Below, in pieces: positions 55,405-64,000 of a stretch of DNA of 64,000 nt. The DNA is taken from the NCBI GenBank assembly GCA_014621425.1, contig JAANBB010000041.1:114657-178656 (forward strand). Direction: 5' to 3'. The stretch is from Cylindrodendrum hubeiense. Lineage: Eukaryota > Ascomycota > Sordariomycetes > Hypocreales > Nectriaceae. Under the pieces are notes generated by a model. It ran no database searches, was not told the DNA's origin, and worked only from the letters and a program-made list of their open reading frames with translations. Each line of letters opens with the position of its first letter. The first letter of the stretch is position 1. The position numbers and the translations under genes were made by a program.

Positions 55405-58403
55405 ATGACCACCTATCTCGAGAGTCTAGCCTTGAGCTACGACTTCAACAATTTGCCCGAGGGAGCGGAGCCGTCACCGCAGCCCAACTCTTCATCGCCG
55501 TCAAACGCGCACCAAGATGGCACCCCAGCGCCCAGCCAGCAGTCCTCGCGCTCGTCTGGCAACGTCACCGTCTATCAGACAACCGGCCCCGACGCCCATA
55601 CAGGCCCGATTTCAGCCGCAGGCGGCTCCGGGGCTCCCGCCTTAAATCCGCGATCATGCGTCACCTGTCGACGCCGCAAAGTGCGCTGCGACAAGCAGAT
55701 GCCATGCTCCAACTGCCGCCGCGCCCAGATCCCCTGCGTCTTCCCCGCTCCTGGTCGAGCGCCACGCCAGCCGCGCCCCAGAGACCCCAATGCGCCCCCG
55801 AAGAACTCGAGCCAGCGCGAGGTCGAGCTCGTTAAGAGGCTAAGGAAACTTGAGGGGATCGTGGAGGAGCTGAGCGGCCAGATCGAGGTCGAGTCCGTAG
55901 GCAAGGGTCCTTCATCAGCCAGCTCACCTGATCCCGTCCACAACAACGCGCAGGCCGCGGGACCCGAGAGGGCAGCTTCCTTCCCTCCAAGGCAGGCGTC
56001 CAATGCCAGTATACTCGGCTGTCACGAGGGCAGCCCAAAGGAGACCAAACCGCACAGCGATGCCGGCGACACAGCGCGAACAAAGGAACTGCATAAGAAA
56101 TTCGGGCGTCTAGTCCTAAATGAACAAAGCGGTGGTCGAAGATATGTCAGCAGTGGATTCTGGGCTAAGCTCAATGACGAAGTATGTTTTTATCAAATCA
56201 CACTGATAGGCAGTACAGCTGACAATTCGATAGCTCGACTCGATTCGTCAGGACACACAAAAGTTGACTGATGAGGAATCAGATGAGTCTGATTACGAGG
56301 CGACCCCCGATTTATCCCCAGCAAGTGTTCCGCCGATCGATCACCATGCCTTCATCCTCGGATACCGCTCAGCGGATGTCAACCTCGCCAAGTGTTACCC
56401 GCTGCCCTCCCACGTTCCGTTCCTTTGGTCCGTGTATCAAGAAAACGTCGAGCCACTCGTCAAATTGGTGCATGTTCCGTCTATGGAGGAATTATTTCGT
56501 AGCGTGAGGAGGAATCAAAGTCAGCTCACACCAGGTCAGGAAGCCTTGGTGTTCGCCATCTACTACGCCGCCATCAACTCCCTTGATGCTGAAGAGGTAA
56601 GCCGTATTAAATCCATATTCTGTCAAACCAGTCAACTAACTATCGGGATCAAAGGTGCAAACCAACCTCGGTGCCACCAAGGAAGAAATTCTCACACAGT
56701 ACCGCTTTGCCGTTGAGCAAGCCCTCGCAAAGGCAAACTTTCTCCACGCGTCAGACTTCACAGTCATACAAGCGTTCACGATATTCTTAGTAGTCGTGAG
56801 GTGTGAGGATAACAGCCGGTTTTGCTGGTCTCTCACTGGCCTAATGATCCACCTTGCCCGGGGAATGGGCCTACATCGTGACGGTACCCATTTTGGATTG
56901 AGCCCGTTCGAGACGGAAATGAGGAGGCGCGTTTGGTGGCAGCTACTCATCCTCGATCTTCGGTCTGTCGATGAGTTAGGCACCGATCTAGCCATTAGCG
57001 ACCGCCAATTCGATACGCAAATGCCAAGCAATATCAACGACACAGATATCAGCCCAGAGTCGACGGAGTTTCCAGAGCCTCGAGAGTCCCGGTCCGATTG
57101 CGCCATCTCCCTCGTTCGCTACGAGATCTGCGCTCTGAGCAGGCGTCTTGTAATGGCTTCGTCTGCATTAGCGGCGTTGTGTCCAAAGGGGATGGCCATG
57201 AATGGTGCCAGCCTTCCTGACAGGGAACGAATGCTTATCGAAGTTTACCAAGGCGTGGAAACCAAGTTCCTCAAGCATGTCATCATCCACGAAACAGATC
57301 CGTTGTACTGGATGGCTGCTATGGTTGCCAGAGTAATCATGGCCAAGATGTGCCTCGTCATATATCAGCCGATGCTCTTCCCTGGTGCCGATGCGGAACT
57401 GACAGGCGAGGCCCGGCATCGCGTCTATGTGGCGGCTATTGAGATGATGGAATACAGCTACATCTTGGGCACAGACCCCCGTTGCAAGCAGTACCGATGG
57501 TTATTCAATACTTACACCAGCTGGCATGCGATGGCCTACTACTTGATTGAGAGTTGCCGCCGCCCGTGGACGCCTCTCGTAGAGCGTGGGTGGCAAGCAT
57601 TGCATGGATGGGGATCGCCAACCGAACTTCCCAAGAACGAGGACCACGCAGCTATGATCCTACCCCTAAGAAAGCTCTCCTCCAAGGCCACAAGACATCG
57701 TGCTGCAGAGATAGCTCGTTTCAAAGCCAACCCTGAAGAGGCTCGCCGACTGGACTTTGAAGAGAGAATGAACCCTACGCATGCCCGCTTTGGGACAGCC
57801 CCAGGCGCCGAAGGCAAGATGGAACAGGTCAGGGAGGCATGGCGCGTAATGGTACGACCTGACGCATCCGCAGCATGGCTTCCTTCGACTATTGAAGGTG
57901 CCACGACATCTCCCGATCTGTCACAGCGTGGACTTTCTCAGCAGCCACCAGGACCTCAGCCGAAGTCGCCGCCTCAAACTCCGAGCCAGAACGATGTCCC
58001 GTCTAATATTGAGATGTCGGAGGATGCCATGAACTTCATGAATGATATCATGAATCAAGACGTGACGATGCCCTTGACAACATTCTGGCCCCTCAACGCC
58101 CTGGGCAACCATGAGATGAAGAATACTCCCCAGGCTACGAGCAGCAGCAACGCTGCGGCCACGTCAGCAGGAGTGCAAAATAACGATGTCGGACAGCAAA
58201 TGCCCCAACCAATGCAATTACCAAAGGATGACAACCTACCCCCGTACCTGTGGTCGGATCCATTCACATCCATGAATACTACTTTCGGTGGCATGGGCGG
58301 GGAAGATACCGACATGTTGGGAGAAGAGTTTAATTGGCAGGACTGGAGCCAGAGCATACGGGGCCTGGAAATGGAGAGCACCCAGACGCAAAAGAAATGG
58401 TGA
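55405..58403 (+). CDS. Zn2Cys6 transcription factor with fungal-specific TF domain
   Basis: A 962-residue nuclear regulator in three exons: 55405-56181, 56234-56596 and 56655-58403, both junctions phase 0 (LNDE/LDSIRQD and DAEE/VQTNLG). The binuclear zinc cluster is at residues 85-111, SCVTCRRRKVRCDKQMPCSN plus CRRAQIPC, spacing CX2CX6CX5CX2CX6C. It is followed by a basic/Pro linker and a short coiled coil (REVELVKRLRKLEGIVEELS). The middle-homology (Fungal_trans) domain spans about 320-700, with MIHLARGMGLHRDGTHFGLS and FETEMRRRVWWQLLILDLRS as its classic core. The C-terminus is Gln/Pro/Asn/Met-rich (from ~770), probably an activation region. I cannot name the pathway it controls. Confidence 0.93.
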
Positions 58404-58749
58404 TTGGGACACTTCGGATGGAAGGATGGGCAACCGGTATACGGTTTGGATGCATTTTGATAACATGGCTGGTAGCCACGCTTGGTCCTGTATGCTCCTG
58501 CTTGTCGTTGTATGATACCCGGCGGAGTTACGCATGGTGCACAAAGGATTTAGATGATTAGTCGGTTCCACTCTCAATTTATATTGCCATGATTTGGCTG
58601 TTCAACTCTCCCACTTGGTTTGGTGTAGCGATAGGCGTTCAAATGGGAAATAGAGGTGTCAAGCTATCGTCAAGGAACCAATGCAAGCCTTTTTGGGTAT
58701 GATCTATACAAGCTTCTAAGCTCAGGTCTCTAAGTTATGGCATGCCACT
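58404..58749. other. Convergent 3' spacer
   Basis: 346 bp between the Zn2Cys6 gene and the Nudix gene stop codons; presumed 3' UTRs. Confidence 0.45.
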
Positions 58750-60011
58750 CTATAGTTTCTGCTCGTCCGTCTTGCTCTCCCGCTCCTCTTCCAATACTTC
58801 CTCTCGTCCTCGGATCTCCACATTCGTAGGCCCTCCCTTGCCAAAGTTGACGAGAACCACTCTCGCCCAATCACCGCCTCTCTCCGAATCCTTGAGCTCC
58901 GGCCCGGGCTTGTCCAGCGCAAGGACGACTCTATTATCACTCTTCCGCACAAATAGCGTATGTGGGCTCATGACTTTGTCGCTCCAGGGGATGAGTGCTG
59001 TCTCGTGCTGCTTGCCCTTTTCCGTCTCCGCCGTGGGGACGCTGGAGATGAACGCGAGCAGCTTCTCACGCTGTGAGGCGAGGTGCAGGGGGCCCTCCTC
59101 TGGGGATGCGGCTGTGCTGCTGAAGATAATGGAAACTAGGCGGAGGAGATATGCTTGTGGAGGGAACAGAATAATGGAGTTGGCGGAGGCTCGGGAGAGG
59201 AATGTCTGGGCTGGGGCGAAGAGGGCAGTGGTGTGCTCGACACCATTGTCGGGTGTAGGAATGAGCATCTCTGAGGGCATATTATTGCGAGTGAGGGGGA
59301 GCAGGTAAAGGTACATCTGGGTAGTGAAGCGCTTGGGGTTAATGGCGGGTGTGATCCATCGAGTGAAAGGGACCAGGCCATCTTGGACGAGAGTTAGCAA
59401 ACGGCAGTCTGAAGAGGAATCCTGTACGAACCTGTGTCTGGCTCGGCGCCTAGAGATGCACACCAGTCGAGGAAACTGGTCTGATTCCCATGAATCTTCT
59501 TCCTCGCCGCATCCCTCTCTTCTATGCTTAAGTTTACCAATTCGCCATTCTTCTTGGCCAACAGGATCCCAGTCTCTTCAAATGTCTCCCGAATAGCTCC
59601 AAGTCGGTACGCGAGGCCGTCCTGGTGACGGTCCGGTGACCCCACGGCCGGGATAGCCCCATCGTGGAACGGATCCAAGTTGCCGCCGGGGAACACATGC
59701 GCCGATGCAAAAGATGTCGATGTCTGCACGCGGTGTAAAAGGAGAACTTGGTTCTGCGGCGACAACAGGAGGACTGAGGAGCTTGGCCGGGGCTCACTGA
59801 GCGGACGCTTGCTCGCGGCGGAGGAGTAGTTTATCTGAGGAGCCATAGTGTATGTGACGGGTGAGATGTAAGACGGGAAGCAGGAAGGCCGGCGGGCTGA
59901 TCCCGTCACGGCAAAGCTGCAGGTAAGACAGTTGGACGCTGCGACAACGCTGCGGCGGAGAAGATGAAGATGGGACAGGGGCCTCCCAATGGCATTGATA
60001 GAAGGAGACAT
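58750..60011 (-). CDS. Nudix hydrolase, NUDT19-like
   Basis: Two exons, 60011-59432 and 59381-58750 (50-nt intron with branch CTAAC; junction EPDTDGLVPFTRW). 403 residues from the first ATG or 348 from MAPQINYSSAAS (59846). After RPSSSVLLLSPQNQVLLLHR comes VFPGGNLDPFHDGAIPAVGS, an insert, then YRLGAIRETFEETGILL. The insert lies between the GG and the REx2EE part of the Nudix box, as in NUDT19, a peroxisomal CoA diphosphatase. The metal-binding REtfEEtGI residues are intact. The 55-residue N-terminal extension is basic and Ser-rich (RRSVVAASNCLTCSFAVTGS), suggesting mitochondrial targeting of the long form; the C-terminus EQKL is only a weak PTS1-like end. CoA or acyl-CoA is the likely substrate (inferred from family). 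Confidence 0.88.
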
Positions 60012-60844
60012 GGGAGGTGCAGGGTTGGCTCAGTCACTTTCACAAGCGGAAAGGGTGTGGCCGGCCAATGTGAACCACGACAGAGGGCGTGGTTCGCCGT
60101 GACGTCGTGTGGCGCGCGGGGGACAGACGGTTATTGACGTCCAAGCCGAGGTCCACTTGTTCGGCTCCGTGCGGGCGGACAAGACGGCGGCGCGGGGTGT
60201 GCGGGGGACGCGGAGGTGACGTAGATGGCCGAGGACCGAGGACCGAGATAATTGGTCTGCCTTATTCGGAGATTATTAGACTTCTATAGAGAAGTGAACT
60301 GTTTTATATGTAGTCTGCAAGTAGTCTTTTGGCTTTATGTCTCATTTGTTGACCAGGGTATGTCGGTGTAAGCCAAACACGCCATACCCAAGGCTACTGT
60401 CGGTTGAGCAGAGCGAGAGTATACCGACGCAAATATCAGAAACACCATCAATCATAGCTGTGATTCAATCTTTGTGGGAGCCTAGTTTTCCATCCCTAGA
60501 CAAGAAATTCCGTTTTAATCATGGGCTCATATTCCATCCACAATATGATAAAGGGCATGTGTTTAAAGTCAGAGTGTAGGGTAGTCGCCGGTTCGTCCAG
60601 TTCCACTGTTGAGAAACTAGCACTGCACCAACAACAACTCGGGGTTGCCGGCCAAGCAACGGATGATATTTCAAATTTTCTATTTTCTCGAGCAAGATTC
60701 TAGGACATATCTTGTGGCAGCTGTTTTACAATGCCATGGACAAAAACAAGTACGTTTAAGCGGCGGCCGCCAAAAAGCATCGCCGTCGAAAACAGCAAAA
60801 AAATAGCACTTCTCAATTTTGATCAATTTGTGTTTTATAGGAAC
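60012..60844. other. Intergenic between Nudix gene and tRNA-Lys
   Basis: GC-rich next to the Nudix start, with a short CCGAGGA direct repeat near 60228-60247, then AT-rich. No coding segment supported. Confidence 0.45.
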
Positions 60845-60927
60845 AGCCCGATGCGGGGGTCGAACCCGCAACCTTGAGATGGCGTACTCGTAAGAGTCTC
60901 ACGCTCTACCGATTGAGCTAACCGGGC
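60845..60927 (-). tRNA. tRNA-Lys(CUU) with 10-nt intron
   Basis: Minus-strand cloverleaf, 5' end at 60927: acceptor GCCCGGT/ATCGGGC plus discriminator T, box A TTAGCTCAATCGG, anticodon stem TGAGA/TCTCA with anticodon CTT at 60894-60892, intron 60890-60881 after position 37, T arm TGCGG GTTCGAC CCGCA-type pairing with box B GGTTCGACCCC. Confidence 0.95.
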
Positions 60928-61524
60928 GTGCTTCGCCCGAGCTCGTAGCCCGAATGCGTTGGAAGAGGACTCGAAAAGATGGTTCATCAAGGAAGCTTGT
61001 GGGAGTCAGGGCTTGGTGGGATGCTCAATCTTGTGTCGTTATTGGAGGGGTTCATTTGAGGGTTGTGCCTTGGCTCCACTTGGCGGAGTTACACGGGGCC
61101 TGACCATTGTCGTATTATTGACGGGTGCTGAGGATATTCTTCGCAGCGTGGTCTATTTGGAGTAAAATTTCAAGCCAAATGATTGAGTGGAATATTAGTT
61201 GGTTCTATTAAAATCAAACCCAGGACTTTCAGGATTTATTCGCATTCACTTCAACTCGGTGAATGCTTCTTTCATTGAGGGCCCTTGGCGTGCCAGAGTC
61301 ATTGAGTGAACCCCCGCCCCTCTGATTGGCTGTGGAGCCTTTGGACTTTCTTGTGGTCCACGATAAGCCCGTTATCGTCACGTGGTGGGCCTTCGCTTCC
61401 CATAGGGTTTCTCACCCCACAGATCTCATTGGGAAAATTTCGCCTGAAAAGCTCTTGTTCACGACGGCATCTCGAGACTCGGCACGGATTTCTAACGAAG
61501 TAACGCCACACACACTCCGATACA
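60928..61524. other. Intergenic / RPL23 promoter
   Basis: 597 bp between tRNA-Lys and the RPL23 start. The proximal part has an inverted CCAAT box (61325-61329), an inverted repeat CGATAA-GCCCG-TTATCG (61361-61377) and an adjacent TCACGTGG (61378-61385). Confidence 0.5.
61378..61385. promoter_or_regulatory. TCACGTGG E-box in RPL23 promoter
   Basis: Lies 140-147 bp upstream of the RPL23 ATG and directly abuts the CGATAA/TTATCG inverted repeat at 61361-61377. It matches the core in the RPS21 promoter. Confidence 0.45.
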
Positions 61525-62548
61525 ATGGCCAAACTCTCGTAAGTCTGCCTCAGCTCTACTCATCTGCGTTGGTATCTCTGCCATATCTGTTACGGGACGG
61601 TCGTGCGAGACCTGGAATCACCGTGTTGGTCATGGTGGCGGGGGACGAAATCGGCGTGCGCACGAAACGAACAGCAACCTCGATCACCGACTCTCTCCCA
61701 CGACAACGTCTGCTTCTGCTGCTATCCCGCTCGACGCTTCCTCAACGCTCTCGACAAAATTCGACGACCATGGACGACGGACAATTCGCATCGCCCCGAA
61801 CACAGATCTGGCAGAGAGATCCAACCGCTTGAGATGACTTCAACGAGGACCGCAAACTGACGATGATGCGTATAGGCGTGGTGCCCCTGGTGGCAAGCTT
61901 AAGATGACCCTGGGTCTCCCGGTGTACGTCTCCTCGAACCCCCCTCGAACCGATCTCCCGACCCTGGTCCACTAACTCTTGCTGCAGTGGTGCCGTCATG
62001 AACTGCGCCGACAACTCCGGTGCCCGAAACCTGTACATCATCGCCGTCAAGGGTATTGGTGCTCGCCTGAACCGATTGCCCGCTGGTGGTGTCGGTGACA
62101 TGGTCATGGCCACCGTCAAGAAGGGAAAGCCCGAGCTCCGAAAGAAGGTCCACCCCGCCGTTATCGTCCGCCAGTCCAAGCCCTGGAAGCGATTCGACGG
62201 TGTGTTCCTGTACTTCGAGGACAACGCCGGTGTCGTATGTGGAATCCTTTTCTTTCGTTTTTGTGGAGTGGAGTGGTGCAGTGTGGTGCGAACAAGTGGC
62301 GCATCGTATACTGCAGCGACATCCATTTCTGGGCGAACAACCATGGCGCTGAGAATTTTGGCTGACTCGAACATTTACAGATCGTCAACCCCAAGGGTGA
62401 GATGAAGGGCTCCGCCATCACTGGCCCCGTCGGAAAGGAGGCCGCTGAGCTCTGGCCCGTAAGTCAACTTCCAAACATCAAATACCACCTCTGCAGCAGC
62501 TAACCCGTTTCCCAGCGTATTGCCAGCAACTCCGGTGTTGTGATGTAA
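61525..62548 (+). CDS. RPL23: 60S ribosomal protein L23 (uL14)
   Basis: 139 residues in five exons: 61525-61538 (14 nt), 61876-61923, 61988-62234, 62381-62458, 62516-62548. The first intron is 337 nt and the others are 57-146 nt. The joined protein reads [100 protein letters not shown], then [20 protein letters not shown] and [19 protein letters not shown], the complete uL14 sequence. uL14 sits at the subunit interface near the GTPase-factor site and bridges to the 40S subunit. The short first exon and long first intron are typical of fungal ribosomal protein genes. Confidence 0.97.
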
Positions 62549-63812
62549 GGTGCTTTTGGGAGGGAAAGACAAAAGGCGTGGTTCTGTCCCCATGCGATCA
62601 AATAGAGCGCGAAAGCCCCTTCTTCCTTATATTCGGGGATTTGGCGGAATGGGAAGTTAGTCGCTGGATTGGCAGGCTCTGCATTTCGGTTGCGGCGTGT
62701 AAGGATGATTCATACCAAGGCATCACATCAAAGGACAAAACAAAATCACTTCAAGTGCCCGTAACCCATTTTCGCCGTGTTCTGTGAAGTTCGAGTCCCA
62801 TTGCTTGAACCTGTCCCGTGAACTCGCCCCTCAATTTTCACGATTCAATCTTCTCATTGTGTACGAAATTTTACATGGCATCTCGAATGGGGACAAGCGT
62901 ATCCAATACGACGCATGAGAAATGGCAATGCCCTGAGCGAAGAGGGGAAGAACAATTGCAAGGCCAGGAATTAAACATTTCCCATACTGTGGATCCTATG
63001 CCGATGCGGGTCTCGGCTCCCGCCATCCAGATCCCTTGAGCCACTCACTCACTAATTACTATACCTACCCTGTATATCGCACACGAAAGCGACTGAAGTG
63101 AGATTTATTAATCAAGAGCGAGTGTCTCATTGGCCGTTATTATTAGTACGTGGAAGTAGAACAACAATGCATGTTTTTGTTTACAAGTTTCTTTCATATG
63201 GTCCAGGGTCTAGCTTCAAATAAATTAAAATGCTACCTGTGTTATCTGTAGAGCATCACTTCACAACTCGACCATCAACATTAGACTAGTTAGTTAGTGC
63301 ACACCAGTGTTAAGTCACCAAATCTCGCCAGGGCTAAAATATTGAGAAAATTTAATTACGGGAAAAGTGTGCATAAACCGATATCGAAGGCTCTTTGTCC
63401 TTGGTAGGTACACAGTTCCCCAGTGCCAAGCCCAGAGCTGGACACACACCTTCCACCCCTGATGATGCAAAAGCCAAAAGCACAAGCATAGAAAAGCAAA
63501 GAGAACCAATCGACGAATGAGGAAAAAAAAGAAAGAATGACGATCTAGTGTACATGCACGCGAAACATCCAAAACCCTCTGAATATCCATAGTATACAGA
63601 GCGGCTGTATGTACTGTCCCCCGTTCATTTGATGTGAATGCTACATAGAACGCTTTTGGAGGGTACTTCCCTCAGAGCCCAGGTTTTTTCGTGTAATGTC
63701 TGGGAATCAACTCTCATGGAAGAAGGGATGCAAAGATAGTTTGAGAAGGACAGTCGGAATGTGACGGAGAGAGAGAGAGAGAGTCGGTTCGATGGAGATG
63801 AGCTTCTCACTC
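62549..63812. other. Convergent 3' spacer with (GA)n microsatellite
   Basis: 1.26 kb between the RPL23 stop and the stop of the polyglutamine gene on the other strand. A (GA)8 run lies at 63767-63783. No coding segment supported; part is probably the long 3' UTR of the right-edge gene. Confidence 0.45.
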
Positions 63813-63939
63813 TCACATCTGTTGATATGGGTAGCCCATGTTGGACATGCCATGAACGAAACCAGGATTTCCACCCTGATGTGGTGGATGTTGCTGTGGA
63901 TGCTGTTGGTGAAGCTGCTGCTGCTGTTGCTGCTGCTGT

Positions 63940-64000
<61 letters not shown>
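63813..64000 (-). CDS. C-terminal end of a polyglutamine-rich protein (runs off right edge)
   Basis: In frame to the stop at 63815-63813, the minus strand encodes at least 28 uninterrupted Gln codons (63915-64000, CAG and CAA mixed, continuing past the edge). A His/Gln/Pro/Gly tail follows (LHQQHPQQHPPHQGGNPGFV, HGMSNMGYPYQQM). Such ends are found on fungal transcriptional regulators (MADS-box, Mediator and co-repressor subunits), but this fragment is too short to name. The mix of CAG and CAA argues for selection on the protein rather than pure triplet slippage. Confidence 0.8.

Overview
The window is nuclear DNA of a filamentous ascomycete (Pezizomycotina, probably Sordariomycetes). Evidence: short spliceosomal introns (about 50-65 nt) with CTAAC-like branch points, intron-bearing tRNA genes, Zn2Cys6 and forkhead regulators, and typical fungal secreted or GPI-anchored proteins. 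Genes are monocistronic, lie on both strands, and are separated by long intergenic stretches. I worked out exon boundaries by hand from splice signals and reading-frame continuity.

0-15 kb: the 5' part of an allantoate/nicotinate-type MFS transporter running off the left edge (with a GC-AG intron), a DUF1275 membrane protein, a large secreted Ser/Ala-rich protein, a four-TM membrane protein, a class II aldolase/adducin-like protein and a flavin amine oxidase. 15-30 kb: an S9 prolyl-oligopeptidase-type peptidase and an S33 tripeptidyl-aminopeptidase-type hydrolase sharing one 310-bp promoter, a GPI-anchored protein, an acidic protein of unknown function whose first exon is puzzling, an atypical Ser/Thr kinase, a BIM1-like (X325) copper protein and tRNA-Ile(AAU). 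30-42 kb: the splicing factor cactin, a forkhead transcription factor, then 5.7 kb with no recognisable gene but a perfect hairpin.

42-52 kb is a DNA-repair neighbourhood: XLF/Nej1 (end joining), CPD photolyase (apparently with mitochondrial and nuclear start sites) and SLX4 (structure-specific nuclease scaffold), with ribosomal protein gene RPS21 between the last two. 52-64 kb: a 4-kb gene-free stretch, a Zn2Cys6 transcription factor, a NUDT19-like Nudix hydrolase, tRNA-Lys(CUU), ribosomal protein gene RPL23, and the 3' end of a gene with a long glutamine run leaving the right edge.

I found no prophage, insertion sequence, CRISPR array or biosynthetic cluster. The most useful leads are the repair-gene clustering, the in-frame UAG upstream of the 23-kb gene, the alternative photolyase starts with GATC-rich promoter elements, the TCACGTG boxes shared by both ribosomal protein promoters, the GC-AG intron, and the perfect 18-bp-arm hairpin in the gene desert.
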